In this document: in pieces, positions 1 through 8,977 of the stretch | How positions within the stretch are numbered: position 1 is the first letter of the stretch | How the letters are laid out: every line of letters begins with the position of its first letter | Assembly: GCA_021846445.1 (NCBI GenBank) | Contig: JAJZWY010000002.1 | Location: 41,420-105,419 of the forward strand | Source: a bacterium | Lineage (GTDB): Bacteria > Patescibacteriota > Saccharimonadia > Saccharimonadales > UBA4665 | DNA: 64,000 nt | Direction: 5' to 3' | Notes under the pieces: generated by a model | Told to the model about the DNA's origin: nothing | Seen by the model: only the letters and a program-made list of their open reading frames with translations | The model's database searches: none | Made by a program: the position numbers and the translations under genes

Positions 1-287
1 ACCTTATATCCAACCCCATTAATTTCCAGTTTTTTGGAAAATCCTTGACTAACGCCAATTACCATATTATTAATTAAAGTTCTGTACAAGCCATGATTAG
101 ATTTATTTATTTTTTGGTCATCAACTCTAGATACACTAACCACGTTATCTGATCTAACTACATTAATTCCTGGGACTAATTTAAGGCTTAAGCTACCTTT
201 TGGACCCTTAACGTTAATCATATCAGCAGAAGTATCTAGTTCTACATCTACTGGTAAACTAATGGCTAATCTTCCTATTCTACTCAT
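1..287 (-). CDS. rplF: 50S ribosomal protein L6 (partial, 3' end beyond window)
   Basis: Large-subunit protein that sits near the factor-binding region of the ribosome. The first 95 codons are visible; they begin MSRIGRLAISLPVDVE and contain the L6 block KGPKGSLSLKL, followed by the usual second beta-rich segment ending LEINGVGYK. The start ATG at 285-287 lies 2 bases after the rpsH stop, fitting the S8-L6 order of the spc operon. The gene runs off the left edge, so its C-terminal half is not seen. Family membership is clear from position and sequence. Confidence 0.95.
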   Translation of the reverse strand, partial: MSRIGRLAISLPVDVELDTSADMINVKGPKGSLSLKLVPGINVVRSDNVVSVSRVDDQKINKSNHGLYRTLINNMVIGVSQGFSKKLEINGVGYK

Positions 288-289
288 TT

Positions 290-685
290 TTAGACAACCT
301 CACAAATAATCTCACCACCAATATTCAGTTTTTTGGCTTCATTTCCAGTCACTAAGCCTTTGTTGGTACTTAATATAACCATACCCTTGCCTTGTTTTAC
401 GACAGGAATCTCTTTGGCATTAACATAGCTTCGTCTACCTGGCTTAGATACTTTCTTCAATTCCGATATTTTTGGGTTTGAATTTTCGGCAAATATAGTA
501 ATCAGAATACTTTTTTGGGGGTTACTTATTACTTTATAATCTAATATAAATCCATTCTTTTTTAAAACTTTTAATATAGCTTCTTTAAATTTACTGTATG
601 GAACGCTTGTTTGAGGATTGTTAACATTCAGAGCATTTCTAATTCTTGTTAGCATATCGGCTATAGGGTCTGTTGATGTAATCAT
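290..685 (-). CDS. rpsH: 30S ribosomal protein S8
   Basis: Primary 16S rRNA-binding protein of the small-subunit platform, 131 aa. The N-terminus MITSTDPIADMLTRIRNA and the C-terminal GKGMVILSTNKGLV block are typical of S8. I chose the ATG at 683-685 because GGAG sits 8 bases upstream and the protein then begins as S8 normally does. An upstream in-frame TTG (701-703) would add six residues and overlap rpsN, which is less likely. In E. coli S8 represses the spc operon by binding mRNA; whether that holds here cannot be judged. Confidence 0.96.
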   Translation of the reverse strand: MITSTDPIADMLTRIRNALNVNNPQTSVPYSKFKEAILKVLKKNGFILDYKVISNPQKSILITIFAENSNPKISELKKVSKPGRRSYVNAKEIPVVKQGKGMVILSTNKGLVTGNEAKKLNIGGEIICEVV

Positions 686-696
686 ATATTTTACTC

Positions 697-966
697 CTAC
701 CAACTTGATTTCGTTATACCTGGAATTTCTCCTTTTGAGGCTAATTCCCTAAATGTTATTCTACTTAAACCAAAATAACGCATATATCCACGTGATCGAC
801 CTGTTATCAAGCAGCGATTATTTTTTCTAACTGGAGAAGAATTTCTTGGTAGCCTATAAAGGCCTTCAAGATCACCTATCCTTTTTAATTCTGTACGTTT
901 TTTAGCATATGAAATTATCATTCTATCTCTTTTATGATCTCTAGCTATTGAAGACTTTTTAGCCAT
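697..966 (-). CDS. rpsN: 30S ribosomal protein S14
   Basis: Small-subunit head protein of 89 aa. It is the longer, zinc-independent (C-minus) form: only one cysteine is present ([12 protein letters not shown]) where the zinc form has CxxC pairs. The conserved C-terminus [28 protein letters not shown] ending is intact. Its ATG overlaps the rplE stop by one base (TAATG), suggesting translational coupling inside the spc operon. Confidence 0.96.
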   Translation of the reverse strand: MAKKSSIARDHKRDRMIISYAKKRTELKRIGDLEGLYRLPRNSSPVRKNNRCLITGRSRGYMRYFGLSRITFRELASKGEIPGITKSSW

Positions 967-1535
967 TATTTATTCTCCTTTTCGAAAGGCAATCCAAATT
1001 TGCTTAGTACTGCTCTGGTTAATTCTTTTTTGGGATTTGAAAATACAATATTCATTTGTAATCCGTGAACAGGGGATGTTTCCTCAAAAGAAAGTTCAGG
1101 GAAAATACTTTGTTCACTGAATCCTAGGGAATAGTTTCCGTCTTTATCAAAGGCTTTTATTTTAACACCGTGAAAGTCTTTTTGTCTAGGTAAAACTATG
1201 TTTATTATGCGATACAAAAATTGATACATTCTGTCACCTCTCAATGTAAGGCTTAAGCCGACAATATTTCCCTCTCTTAATTTAAATGCAGCAATCGATT
1301 TTTTAGCTTTTCTATAATAAGGTTGTTGGGCACTAATCTTACGAAGAGTATTTGTAGCTGTTTCAATAAACTTTTTATCATCTTTGTTTCGTCCAATACC
1401 CGTATTTAGAACTATTTTGCGTAATTTTGGAACTTGATTGATGTTTTTTAGATTAAATTCTTTTTTGACTTCAGCAGCAATAACCTTAAAGTAGAGATCT
1501 TTAAGACTATTTGAGGTTAATTCATTTTTAGTCAT
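966..1535 (-). CDS. rplE: 50S ribosomal protein L5
   Basis: Binds 5S rRNA and helps form the central protuberance. It has 189 aa, normal for the family. The family block [14 protein letters not shown] and the later [11 protein letters not shown] and FPEL motifs are present. The ATG overlaps the upstream rplX stop codon (ATGA, 4-base overlap), and this overlap shows TGA working as a stop. Part of the uninterrupted L24-L5-S14-S8 order. Confidence 0.96.
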   Translation of the reverse strand: MTKNELTSNSLKDLYFKVIAAEVKKEFNLKNINQVPKLRKIVLNTGIGRNKDDKKFIETATNTLRKISAQQPYYRKAKKSIAAFKLREGNIVGLSLTLRGDRMYQFLYRIINIVLPRQKDFHGVKIKAFDKDGNYSLGFSEQSIFPELSFEETSPVHGLQMNIVFSNPKKELTRAVLSKFGLPFEKENK

Positions 1536-1858
1536 ACAATCTCCTTTCCACTTGTTTTGTAAATGCGTATCTTTTTGCCATTCTCGTTTATTTTATAACC
1601 AATTTTAGATGGTTTTTTGGTAGTTGGATCGATGATTGCTACCTTAGAAACGAATATTGGTTTAGTTATTTCTTTAATTGATCCTACTTTATTAGTTTGG
1701 GAAGGCTTAATGTGTTTTTTAACTATATTGATACCTTCTACCGTAAGCATATTGGTTTTTGGGTGAGTTTTTATTACTTTACCAGTTTTGCCCTTGTCCT
1801 TACCACTTAAGACAATTACTTTATCGTCTTTCTTCAATCTAATTTTATAAATAGGCAT
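1532..1858 (-). CDS. rplX: 50S ribosomal protein L24
   Basis: Assembly-initiating 23S rRNA-binding protein of 108 aa. A KOW motif is visible near the N-terminus (DDKVIVLSGKDKGKTGKV), followed by the IVKKHIKPSQ segment. It ends with TGA inside the start codon of rplE and begins one base after the rplN stop, so it is translated within the spc polycistron. Confidence 0.95.
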   Translation of the reverse strand: MPIYKIRLKKDDKVIVLSGKDKGKTGKVIKTHPKTNMLTVEGINIVKKHIKPSQTNKVGSIKEITKPIFVSKVAIIDPTTKKPSKIGYKINENGKKIRIYKTSGKEIV

Positions 1859-1859
1859 T

Positions 1860-2228
1860 TTATAATACCTCCGCTGCTTGACTAATTATCTTAGCATAAC
1901 CAAGTTCTCGAAGCTCACGAGGGATAGGTCCAAAAATTCTAGTTCCTTTTGGAAGTTTATCGTCACCAATAATTACAGCTGCATTATCGTCAAATTTTAT
2001 TGTACTTCCATCCCTACGATGAATTTGATCCTTAGTTCTAACTATGACAGCCTTAACTACGGATTTTCTTGGTACATTTCCAGAAGGATTTGCTTTTTTA
2101 ACAGTAGCAACAATAATGTCACCAACTCGAGCATATCTCCTTCCTGATCCACCTAAAACTCGAATGCAAAGAATTTCTTTTGCTCCAGAGTTATCTGCTA
2201 TAGCTAATCTTGATTCTTGTTGGATCAT
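1860..2228 (-). CDS. rplN: 50S ribosomal protein L14
   Basis: Conserved 122-aa protein at the subunit interface. The start [18 protein letters not shown] and the C-terminal [20 protein letters not shown] are diagnostic. Exact family length with no insertions. It lies 3 bases after rpsQ in the standard S17-L14-L24 order. Confidence 0.97.
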   Translation of the reverse strand: MIQQESRLAIADNSGAKEILCIRVLGGSGRRYARVGDIIVATVKKANPSGNVPRKSVVKAVIVRTKDQIHRRDGSTIKFDDNAAVIIGDDKLPKGTRIFGPIPRELRELGYAKIISQAAEVL

Positions 2229-2231
2229 TGC

Positions 2232-2600
2232 CTAAGACTCCTTTGTCGTTTCATTGTCTGATTTAGATTGCTTTTGAGGAATATCCTGGTCGCTTTTTTT
2301 AGATTTATTGGGAGTTAATTCAGTTTGATTCTTTAATATTGCTAATGACTCCATACTCAATTTAGCCTTTTGGATGATCTTATGTAATCTAAAATACTTC
2401 TTGGCACTTATCGGACGACATTCAATAATTGAAACTTTATCTCCAATATGTGCTTCGTTTTTAGGGTCGTCGACCAAGTACTTCTTAGATGAAGGATAAT
2501 TTTTTCTATAGAGTTTATGCTTTTTGGTACTTGCAATTTTAACAGAAATTGTTTTTTCCATTTTATCTGATGTTACAGTGCCAGTTAATATTCTCAACAT
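2232..2600 (-). CDS. rpsQ: 30S ribosomal protein S17 with C-terminal extension
   Basis: Primary 16S rRNA-binding protein with an OB fold. Residues 1-85 align with S17 (LTGTVTSDKMEKTISVKI, DDPKNEAHIGDKVSI, CRPISAKKYFRL). The protein is 122 aa, whereas bacterial S17 is usually about 85; the extra 35 or so residues at the C-terminus are polar and rich in Lys, Ser, Asp and Gln with low complexity. The extension is probably disordered. The start overlaps the rpmC stop by one base. Confidence 0.95.
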   Translation of the reverse strand: MLRILTGTVTSDKMEKTISVKIASTKKHKLYRKNYPSSKKYLVDDPKNEAHIGDKVSIIECRPISAKKYFRLHKIIQKAKLSMESLAILKNQTELTPNKSKKSDQDIPQKQSKSDNETTKES

Positions 2601-2800
2601 TATTTAATCTCCTTTACCAATTTTTCAGAAAGTACGGTTAAAATTCTTGCTAATTCTTTCCTATTCTTTCGAATTATTCGAACATTAGAAATTTCACCTA
2701 AGTGAACTTTGCGCCTTAAATTAACAATTTCGGTCCTTAAAGTACTACTTTGTTTAGTTAAGTCTTCAGTGGATAGCTTTCTAATTTCAGATATTTTCAT
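2600..2800 (-). CDS. rpmC: 50S ribosomal protein L29
   Basis: Small 66-aa helical protein near the peptide exit tunnel. The start MKISEIRKLSTEDL and the NLRRKVHLGEISNVRIIRKNRK block identify it. I use the ATG at 2798-2800: GAGG lies 6-7 bases upstream and it follows the rplP stop by one base; the longer form starting at 2812 would overlap rplP. Confidence 0.94.
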   Translation of the reverse strand: MKISEIRKLSTEDLTKQSSTLRTEIVNLRRKVHLGEISNVRIIRKNRKELARILTVLSEKLVKEIK

Positions 2801-2801
2801 T

Positions 2802-3215
2802 TTATACCTCATGCCTTGAAATAAATCTAGTTTTTACGGGAAGCTTATGAGATGCAAGACGCATAGCTTCCTTAGCTTGATCTAGTTGAACACCTTGCAT
2901 TTCAAACAGAATAGTTCCAGGTTTAACTTTAGCTGCAAAATACTCTGGATTCCCTTTTCCGCTACCCATCTTTACATCTAAAGGTTTTTTAGTCACTGGG
3001 GTATGGGGGAAAATTCTTATCCAAATTTTTCCACCTCTTTTTATATATCTAGTCATAGCTTGTCTAGCTGCCTCAATTTGACGAGAAGTAATTCGTTCAT
3101 GACCTTGAGATTGTAGAGCAAAATCACCATAAGCAATATGGTTTCCTGATGAAGCTTGACCTCTAATTCGGCCTTTCCTGACTTTCCGGAATTTTGTACG
3201 TTTAGGCATCAACAT
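2802..3215 (-). CDS. rplP: 50S ribosomal protein L16
   Basis: Binds near the A site and contacts tRNA. It has 137 aa, typical. The N-terminus [19 protein letters not shown] matches the MLxPKRxKxRK pattern of L16, so the first ATG (3213-3215) is kept; GGGAG lies 9 bases before it. The [17 protein letters not shown] block is intact. Arg81-region and the [13 protein letters not shown] segment are normal. Confidence 0.96.
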   Translation of the reverse strand: MLMPKRTKFRKVRKGRIRGQASSGNHIAYGDFALQSQGHERITSRQIEAARQAMTRYIKRGGKIWIRIFPHTPVTKKPLDVKMGSGKGNPEYFAAKVKPGTILFEMQGVQLDQAKEAMRLASHKLPVKTRFISRHEV

Positions 3216-3216
3216 C

Positions 3217-3843
3217 TTAATTATCTCCCTTGTAAATCCATACTTTGGTAGAAATTATTCCGTCTTTAGTTAAGGCATTAACTTGAGCATAATCAACATT
3301 TGCTCTAATGGTGTGCAATGGAACAGTCCCAGCAACTTCTTTTTCTGTTCTAGCCATATCGACACCGTTTAATCTTCCGGATATTTGAATTTTGACACCC
3401 TTTACTCCAGCGTTCATTACATTAGAAATTCCATTTTTAAGTGCTTTTCTAAAGTTTATTCGTTTTTCGATTTGATGAGCTATATTTTCGCCAACCAATT
3501 TTGCATACAAGTCAGTTTTCTTAATTTCTTCAATATTAATTCTAGTAGGACAATTAAAAATCTTTTCTATGTTTTTCTGTAATTCGCTAACACCATTTCC
3601 ACCCTTTCCAATAATTACTCCAGCCTTACCTGTAAAGATAGTTACGGTTACAAGATTTGGTGTTCTCGAAATTTCAACTTTGTTAATTGATGACCTTGAT
3701 CCAAGATTCTTGGAGATGTAATTTCTTACCATAATATCTTGCTTTAAATAAGTAGTATAGTTTCTCTTATCTGCAAACCACTTTGAAGACCAATCTTTAT
3801 TGAGTTGGAGGCGCATTGATATTGGATTAACTTTATGACCCAT
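3217..3843 (-). CDS. rpsC: 30S ribosomal protein S3
   Basis: Lines the mRNA entry channel and takes part in mRNA unwinding. It has 208 aa, slightly short but complete. The N-terminal [12 protein letters not shown], the type II KH motif [11 protein letters not shown], and the C-terminal AEKEVAGT-like ([18 protein letters not shown]) block are all seen. It lies between L22 and L16 with 1-base gaps. Confidence 0.96.
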   Translation of the reverse strand: MGHKVNPISMRLQLNKDWSSKWFADKRNYTTYLKQDIMVRNYISKNLGSRSSINKVEISRTPNLVTVTIFTGKAGVIIGKGGNGVSELQKNIEKIFNCPTRINIEEIKKTDLYAKLVGENIAHQIEKRINFRKALKNGISNVMNAGVKGVKIQISGRLNGVDMARTEKEVAGTVPLHTIRANVDYAQVNALTKDGIISTKVWIYKGDN

Positions 3844-3844
3844 C

Positions 3845-4225
3845 TTATTTATCCTTCTTAGTAGTTTGCTTATTATTTTTCACTTCTCTTTTTTGTCCAT
3901 CAACGAAAACTAAAATATGCGAGTATCTATGTTTAAACTGATGAGCTTGTCCTCTTGCTACTGGTCGAACTCTTTTAAGGGTCTTACTTCCTGGAGTTAC
4001 AGAAATCTCAGTAATTCTTAAATCTTTGCTTAAATAATTATGATTATTAGTTGCATTTGCGCGAGCACTTAAAATAGTTTTTTTGATTGCAATAGCCGCT
4101 TTTTTGGGAGTAAATTCTAATATATTTAAGGCATCATCGACTGTTCTATTCCGAACTAAACTAGCAACAACGCCTACTTTTCGAGGACTGATTCGAACAT
4201 TTTTAGCCAATGCTTTAACTGCCAT
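3845..4225 (-). CDS. rplV: 50S ribosomal protein L22
   Basis: 126-aa protein with a beta-hairpin that reaches into the peptide exit tunnel. Motifs seen are NVRISPRKVGVVASLVRN, the ANATNNHNY helix, and the hairpin segment KRVRPVARGQAHQFKHRYSH. The C-terminus ends in a lysine-rich tail. The start overlaps the rpsS stop by one base. Confidence 0.95.
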   Translation of the reverse strand: MAVKALAKNVRISPRKVGVVASLVRNRTVDDALNILEFTPKKAAIAIKKTILSARANATNNHNYLSKDLRITEISVTPGSKTLKRVRPVARGQAHQFKHRYSHILVFVDGQKREVKNNKQTTKKDK

Positions 4226-4500
4226 TATTTAGCTCCTTTGGCAAGTTTACCACCGTGTTTTTTAAATTTACGAGTTGGAGAAAATTCACCTAATTTGTGG
4301 CCTACCATATTCTCGGATATAAATACTGGGACATGAACCTTACCATTATGTACAGCAATTGTTTTACCGACAAATTCTGGAGAAATAGTTGAGGATCGTG
4401 CCCATGTTTTAATAATTGTCCTATCTTCTGGTGATAGCCGAGCGATTTTCTTAGCTAGCTTAAAATCTACAAAAGGTCCTTTTTTTAGTGATCTGCTCAT
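4225..4500 (-). CDS. rpsS: 30S ribosomal protein S19
   Basis: Small-subunit head protein of 91 aa that forms a complex with S13. Family motifs [36 protein letters not shown] and [10 protein letters not shown] are all intact. One base separates it from rplB upstream. Confidence 0.97.
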   Translation of the reverse strand: MSRSLKKGPFVDFKLAKKIARLSPEDRTIIKTWARSSTISPEFVGKTIAVHNGKVHVPVFISENMVGHKLGEFSPTRKFKKHGGKLAKGAK

Positions 4501-4501
4501 T

Positions 4502-5359
4502 TTATTTCCTCTTTTCCTGATGTCTCGTGCGAACTATTAGTCTACTATTCCTGTTCCTTTTTCTAGTTTTCAATCCTAAAGTTTTTTGACCCCATGGTGT
4601 TTTAGGAGCTGATCCATGTCCTTTTCCTCCTCCTACACCATGTCTTCCACCATCTCCACCTCCATGAGGGTGATCTACTGCGTTCATTACTACACCCCTA
4701 ACAGAAGGTCTAATCCCTTGGTGGCGTTTTCGGCCTGCTTTTCCTATTTTAACGTTTTGATGCTGTTCATTTCCAACTGTGCCTATACTTGCGCTACAGT
4801 TGTCGTTAAATAGACGTATTTCACCACTAGGCATTCGAACTTGAACATAACCATTATCTTTCCCCATCAATTGGGCACTTGTTCCTGCGGAGCGTACCAA
4901 TTGAGCACCTCTATTTGGCTCTAACTCTAGGGCATATATTAGGCTTCCATTTGGAATGAATTTAAGCGGTAATCTATTCCCTTCCGAGATACTAATATTT
5001 TCGTTACCTACTTCAATTTTTTGGCCTGGTTTCATATTAGTTGACGCTAATATGTAATGGTAAGTATTATTTGAAGATAACACTCTCGCAATACGAGCAG
5101 TTCTATTAGGATCATATTCGATATGCTCTATAGTTCCTACAAAATCAACGGGTAGTTTATAACTAATTATTCGATAAAATCGTCTTACTCCTCCACCTTG
5201 ATGTCTGGTTGTTATTTTCCCCTGATTATTCCTACCAGACTTTTTCTTATTAATGACAAGTAGTGACTTAAGTGGCTTTCGGGTTGTAATAGAACTAAAA
5301 TCTTGACTTGTCATTCCTCTTTGGCCAGGTGTAGTAGGATTGATTTTTCGAATACTCAT
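4502..5359 (-). CDS. rplB: 50S ribosomal protein L2
   Basis: Core protein of the peptidyl-transferase region, 285 aa. Seen are the RNA-binding segment [14 protein letters not shown], the [24 protein letters not shown] block and the C-terminal histidine-glycine block [15 protein letters not shown]. The conserved histidine of that block is present. Standard L23-L2-S19 order with 1-base gaps. Confidence 0.97.
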   Translation of the reverse strand: MSIRKINPTTPGQRGMTSQDFSSITTRKPLKSLLVINKKKSGRNNQGKITTRHQGGGVRRFYRIISYKLPVDFVGTIEHIEYDPNRTARIARVLSSNNTYHYILASTNMKPGQKIEVGNENISISEGNRLPLKFIPNGSLIYALELEPNRGAQLVRSAGTSAQLMGKDNGYVQVRMPSGEIRLFNDNCSASIGTVGNEQHQNVKIGKAGRKRHQGIRPSVRGVVMNAVDHPHGGGDGGRHGVGGGKGHGSAPKTPWGQKTLGLKTRKRNRNSRLIVRTRHQEKRK

Positions 5360-5360
5360 T

Positions 5361-5816
5361 TTATTTGCTCTCCGGCTGTTTCCTTAAACTAAAACGTTTT
5401 TTAGTATTAAGGTTACCAGTAAGTTTTTTAACTTTCCTGTCATCTTTCAGGATATTTTTAGCAATTGCTTTGTCGAATTGCTTTTGGCTTTTTTCTTCCT
5501 TTTTAGTCTCTTCTTCAACACTTTCAAAAAAAGGTAGTTTTGTTCCTTTCGCTAGTCTAACGTAAACTTTTTTGTATTTTGATCTACTACCAGATCGAGA
5601 ACCTTGTCTTCTTCCGGTAATCGATATTGTTCTTTTAACCTTACCCTTAATTAAAGCTGAATTTATCTTAACAACTTTAACTTCAAAATTTTTTTCAATC
5701 TCTTTTTTTATCTCAGCTAGATTGAGTGATGGTGATGTTCTAAAGACATAGACACTATCCTTGGATAGGCTATAACTTTTTTCATTGATAAGTGGATCTA
5801 GACTAAATAGTTTCAT
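5361..5816 (-). CDS. rplW: 50S ribosomal protein L23 with C-terminal extension
   Basis: Sits at the exit tunnel and is the docking site for trigger factor and SRP in known bacteria. Residues 1 to about 100 fit L23 (DPLINEKSYSLS, VVKINSALIKGKVKR, GRRQGSRSGSRSKYKKVYV). The total of 151 aa is long; about 50 extra lysine-rich residues follow. A separate trigger factor gene is in this window. The start overlaps rplD by one base at the other end. Confidence 0.93.
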   Translation of the reverse strand: MKLFSLDPLINEKSYSLSKDSVYVFRTSPSLNLAEIKKEIEKNFEVKVVKINSALIKGKVKRTISITGRRQGSRSGSRSKYKKVYVRLAKGTKLPFFESVEEETKKEEKSQKQFDKAIAKNILKDDRKVKKLTGNLNTKKRFSLRKQPESK

Positions 5817-6457
5817 TATTTATGAACTCCTTGAGCTAAACTCTCCTTTAGCTTATTAGCAGCCGATTCAGTAAGTAAAATACTATTTGCATCCATTAGA
5901 TCGTTTAGGGAAATCTGGTTTTGGAGCTTTACGAATAGATTAGGGATATTCCTAGATGCAAGTAACAAATTTGAATTAAATTTATCTTCACCAATTATTA
6001 TCGGAGTTCTTAGGTTTAGTTTAGATATAAGTTTTTGGATAGATTTTGTCTTTGGTTCTTTTAGGTCTAGTTTAGTAATAATAAAAATTTTGTTCTGATC
6101 AAAGGCTAAGTTAAGTGCTTGCCTAAATGCTATCTTTTTAGCTTTCTTGTTAATCCTTTTTTGATAGTTTTCTTCTCCGGTAGGACCAAAAGCAACACCA
6201 CCACCTCTCCAAATAGGGTTCCTGGTTGATCCAAAACGGGCTCTTCCTAATCCTTTTTGTCTCCAAGGTTTTTTTCCTCCACCACGAACTTTAGCTCTGG
6301 TTTTTGTGATAGCTAGATTACGTCTCAGATTTGCTAAATTGGAGATATATACATCTTTAAGTAACTGATGGCTTTTAATTTCAACATTAAGTTCTTTATC
6401 AATATTAAAATATTTATCACTCCTAGAGCCATTTGCTGATATTATTGGAGTCTTCAT
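5816..6457 (-). CDS. rplD: 50S ribosomal protein L4
   Basis: Large-subunit protein whose loop lines the exit tunnel; in E. coli it also represses the S10 operon. It has 213 aa. The tunnel-loop region TRAKVRGGGKKPWRQKGLGRARFGSTRNPIWRGGG and GEENYQKRINKK blocks are diagnostic. The ATG overlaps the rplC TGA stop. Confidence 0.96.
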   Translation of the reverse strand: MKTPIISANGSRSDKYFNIDKELNVEIKSHQLLKDVYISNLANLRRNLAITKTRAKVRGGGKKPWRQKGLGRARFGSTRNPIWRGGGVAFGPTGEENYQKRINKKAKKIAFRQALNLAFDQNKIFIITKLDLKEPKTKSIQKLISKLNLRTPIIIGEDKFNSNLLLASRNIPNLFVKLQNQISLNDLMDANSILLTESAANKLKESLAQGVHK

Positions 6458-7080
6458 TTTGACATCCCTTTAACTAAAACCAAACTTTTTTTAGGACCCG
6501 GAACGGCACCATAAACTCCAATTATTCGCATATCTGTCTCTACAAGTGCTATCTCTAAGTTCTTGATAGTGACTCGAGTGTGCCCCAATCTACCAGCCAT
6601 CTTTTTACCCTTTAAGATATGCTGTGGATACATTGAACCGATCGATCCTACTCGTCGATAACTTCTACCTCCGTGAGTTTTTCTTCCTCTATGGAAATTA
6701 TGTCTCTTAATTGTACCAGCAAAACCTTTTCCTTTACTCAATCCTTGAACATTAACTTTGTCGCCAACACTAAAAATGTCGGGGTTAATTGAGTCCCCGA
6801 CATTCGGATCATCCGCATTAAAATCGTCAAAAATTCTAAACTCTTTAATGTATTTTGGTAATAGCGAAGAACTTTTTAGTTGACCTTTCAGACTTTTCCT
6901 TATCTTTTTGACAGTTTCTATACCAACCCGAAAAGCATTGTATTTGTCATTTTCGACAGTTTTCTTAGAAATAACTTGATGTTCACCGACACTAAGTAAA
7001 GTAACTGCCCTAAAATCACCATTAGCAGCTATAATGCTTGTCATTCCAACTTTTCTAGTAAGTAACTGTTTTAATGCCAT
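6454..7080 (-). CDS. rplC: 50S ribosomal protein L3
   Basis: One of the first proteins in 50S assembly, 208 aa with this start. I use the ATG at 7078-7080, giving MALKQLLTRKVGMTSI, which matches the short N-terminus of L3; the in-frame upstream start at 7110 falls inside a leader hairpin. AAGGGA precedes the ATG. The RGRKTHGGRSYRRVGSIGSMYPQHILKGKKMAGRLG block is L3-specific. Ends with TGA overlapping rplD. Confidence 0.95.
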   Translation of the reverse strand: MALKQLLTRKVGMTSIIAANGDFRAVTLLSVGEHQVISKKTVENDKYNAFRVGIETVKKIRKSLKGQLKSSSLLPKYIKEFRIFDDFNADDPNVGDSINPDIFSVGDKVNVQGLSKGKGFAGTIKRHNFHRGRKTHGGRSYRRVGSIGSMYPQHILKGKKMAGRLGHTRVTIKNLEIALVETDMRIIGVYGAVPGPKKSLVLVKGMSK

Positions 7081-7102
7081 TTTTCCCTTATTAATAAAAA
7101 TC

Positions 7103-7153
7103 CTTGGCAATTGCTGGTTTCTACCTAAAACGTAGACCTATTTAATTACCAAG
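7103..7153 (-). promoter_or_regulatory. Structured RNA leader before rplC (candidate autoregulatory hairpin)
   Basis: On the minus strand, a 10-bp stem pairs CTTGGTAATT (7144-7153) with AATTGCCAAG (7103-7112), with one G-U pair. Inside it TCTAC and GTAGA (7132-7136 with 7120-7124) can form a second stem with a 7-base loop. The structure ends about 22 bases before the rplC ATG. Ribosomal protein leaders of this kind often bind a protein of their own operon (L4 in E. coli), but no binding is shown here. Confidence 0.5.
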
Positions 7154-7177
7154 CTATTTAATTTAAGATACCATGCT

Positions 7178-7207
7178 AGATTACCACGATGCTTCCTATC
7201 TTGTCAA
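7178..7207 (-). promoter_or_regulatory. Candidate promoter for rplC operon
   Basis: Minus-strand TTGACA at 7202-7207, an 18-base spacer, then TAATCT at 7178-7183. It lies in the 186-bp gap between rpsJ and rplC and would produce a transcript beginning just before the leader hairpin. The -35 box is a perfect match; the -10 is weaker. Confidence 0.45.
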
Positions 7208-7266
7208 TACGTTGCTTATTTTACAAAATAGTTCATCATTTAACCAACATGCTTAGTTTCAAAAAA

Positions 7267-7599
7267 TTACATTTTAATTTCAACATCACAGCCCGCAGGA
7301 AGTGATAGATTCATTAACGAGTCTATCGTTCTTGGAGTGGGTTCATAAACATCAATTAATCTTTTATGAGTTCGCATCTCAAATTGTTCACGACTCTTTT
7401 TATAGATATGAGGGCTTTTTATAACTGTAAACTTCTTAATTTTGGTAGGCAACGGTATAGGCCCTGATAACTTGGCACCTGTTCTTAAGGCCGTATCTAT
7501 AATTTGTTTACTGGCTTGATCAATCACTTTATGATCATATGCTTTTAAACGAATTCGTATCTTTTGTTTTATATTCTCTTCGGTCTTTACTTCTGCCAT
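7267..7599 (-). CDS. rpsJ: 30S ribosomal protein S10
   Basis: 110-aa small-subunit head protein, also known as NusE in antitermination. Motifs [29 protein letters not shown] and [23 protein letters not shown] are present. It follows tuf by one base but is separated from rplC by a 186-bp gap with its own predicted promoter and leader. That places S10 in the tuf transcript, with L3 onward possibly under separate control. Confidence 0.97.
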   Translation of the reverse strand: MAEVKTEENIKQKIRIRLKAYDHKVIDQASKQIIDTALRTGAKLSGPIPLPTKIKKFTVIKSPHIYKKSREQFEMRTHKRLIDVYEPTPRTIDSLMNLSLPAGCDVEIKM

Positions 7600-7600
7600 C

Positions 7601-8785
7601 TTATTTTATTACTTTTGTTACAACTCCGGCTCCAACTGTACGACCACCTTCTCGAATTGCAAATCTTAACCCTTGTTCCATAGCAATTGGCGCAAGAAGC
7701 TTAACTTTAAAGGTAACTGTATCGCCTGGCATAACCATTTCCTTATCTTGAGGAAGTTCTACTTCTCCGGTAACGTCAGTAGTTCTAAAGTAAAATTGGG
7801 GTTTATAACCTTTGAAAAATGGAGTGTGTCTTCCACCTTCTTCTTTGGTAAGAACATAGACTTCTGATTCAAACTCTGTATGAGGGGTTATAGATCCGGG
7901 TTTTGCCAGAACTTGCCCTCTTTCGATATCATCACGTTCAATACCTCTTAGTAGAACACCGGCATTATCTCCAGCTTGTCCCTGGTCTAATGATTTCTTA
8001 AATGCTTCAATTCCCGTTACTACTGATTTGGTGGTGGGCTTAATTCCAACAATTTCAACTTCATCATTTATCTTAACTATACCAGCTTCAATTCTACCAG
8101 TTGCAACCGTCCCTCTCCCTTTAATTGAAAAAACGTCTTCAATCGGCATTAAGAATGGCTTATCCAAATCACGTACTGGTTCTGGGATATAGTCATCTAG
8201 TGCTTTGACGAGATCCATAATTGCTTGTTCGTTCTCAGGATCACCTTCTAGTGCTTTTGTTGCAGATCCGCGAATGATTGGACAATCTTTATCAAAACCG
8301 TTTTTTTCTAGAAGTTCTCTGATCTCTTCTTCTACTAGGTCAACTAATTCTGGATCAGCTAAGTCCATTTTGTTTAAAAAGACCAATATTTTAGGTACAC
8401 CTACTTGACGAGCCAATAAAACATGCTCTCTAGTTTGAGGCATTGGGCCGTCTGCAGCCGAAACAACTAAAATTGCGCCGTCGATTTGAGCTGCACCAGT
8501 AATCATATTTTTAACATAATCAGCATGACCAGGCATATCGACGTGAGCGTAATGTCTTTTCTCGCTTTCGTATTCTTGGTGTGAAGTAGCAATAGTTATA
8601 CCACGAGCTTTTTCTTCCGGGGCTTTATCTATATCCTCATAATTCTTTGCTACATTTATTGGACTAGGTAATTTTTTAGATAATACATGAGTAATTGCTG
8701 CGGTTAATGTTGTTTTACCATGGTCTACGTGACCCATAGTTCCTACATTAACATGTGGTTTACTTCTATCAAATTGATCTGCCAT
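7601..8785 (-). CDS. tuf: Elongation factor Tu
   Basis: GTPase that brings aminoacyl-tRNA to the ribosome, 394 aa. G1 GHVDHGKT, G3 DMPGHADY, G4 NKMDLAD and the SATKAL G5 region are intact, as is the domain 3 segment [30 protein letters not shown] lies upstream of the ATG. The gene is followed at once by rpsJ. Unlike the usual str operon, it is separated from fusA by about 1.9 kb containing two unrelated genes, and it has its own predicted promoter. Confidence 0.98.
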   Translation of the reverse strand: MADQFDRSKPHVNVGTMGHVDHGKTTLTAAITHVLSKKLPSPINVAKNYEDIDKAPEEKARGITIATSHQEYESEKRHYAHVDMPGHADYVKNMITGAAQIDGAILVVSAADGPMPQTREHVLLARQVGVPKILVFLNKMDLADPELVDLVEEEIRELLEKNGFDKDCPIIRGSATKALEGDPENEQAIMDLVKALDDYIPEPVRDLDKPFLMPIEDVFSIKGRGTVATGRIEAGIVKINDEVEIVGIKPTTKSVVTGIEAFKKSLDQGQAGDNAGVLLRGIERDDIERGQVLAKPGSITPHTEFESEVYVLTKEEGGRHTPFFKGYKPQFYFRTTDVTGEVELPQDKEMVMPGDTVTFKVKLLAPIAMEQGLRFAIREGGRTVGAGVVTKVIK

Positions 8786-8874
8786 TACTTTTAGACTCCT
8801 TTATAAAGTTTATAAATTTTATAAGTTTTATTACGAATTACTATCAATCTAGCACTTCTTAAAATAACCTCTGT

Positions 8875-8904
8875 AGTATAACCAATTTATTATACTTTTG
8901 TAAA
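8875..8904 (-). promoter_or_regulatory. Promoter of tuf-rpsJ
   Basis: Minus-strand TTTACA (8899-8904), 18-base spacer, TATACT (8875-8880). The predicted mRNA has a leader of roughly 80 bases with an AAGGAG ribosome site before tuf. Both hexamers match sigma-70 consensus at five of six positions or nearly so. Confidence 0.6.
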
Positions 8905-8977
8905 GTATTTTATACAGATTAAGCATAAATGAGGTTATCGAAAAGTATTCGGAGCAACTTCCAGTAACTTTCAGATT

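Noticed and set aside
1878..2235. Two plus-strand frames opposite rplN
   Set aside because: rplN is certain; these are shadows in the opposite strand.
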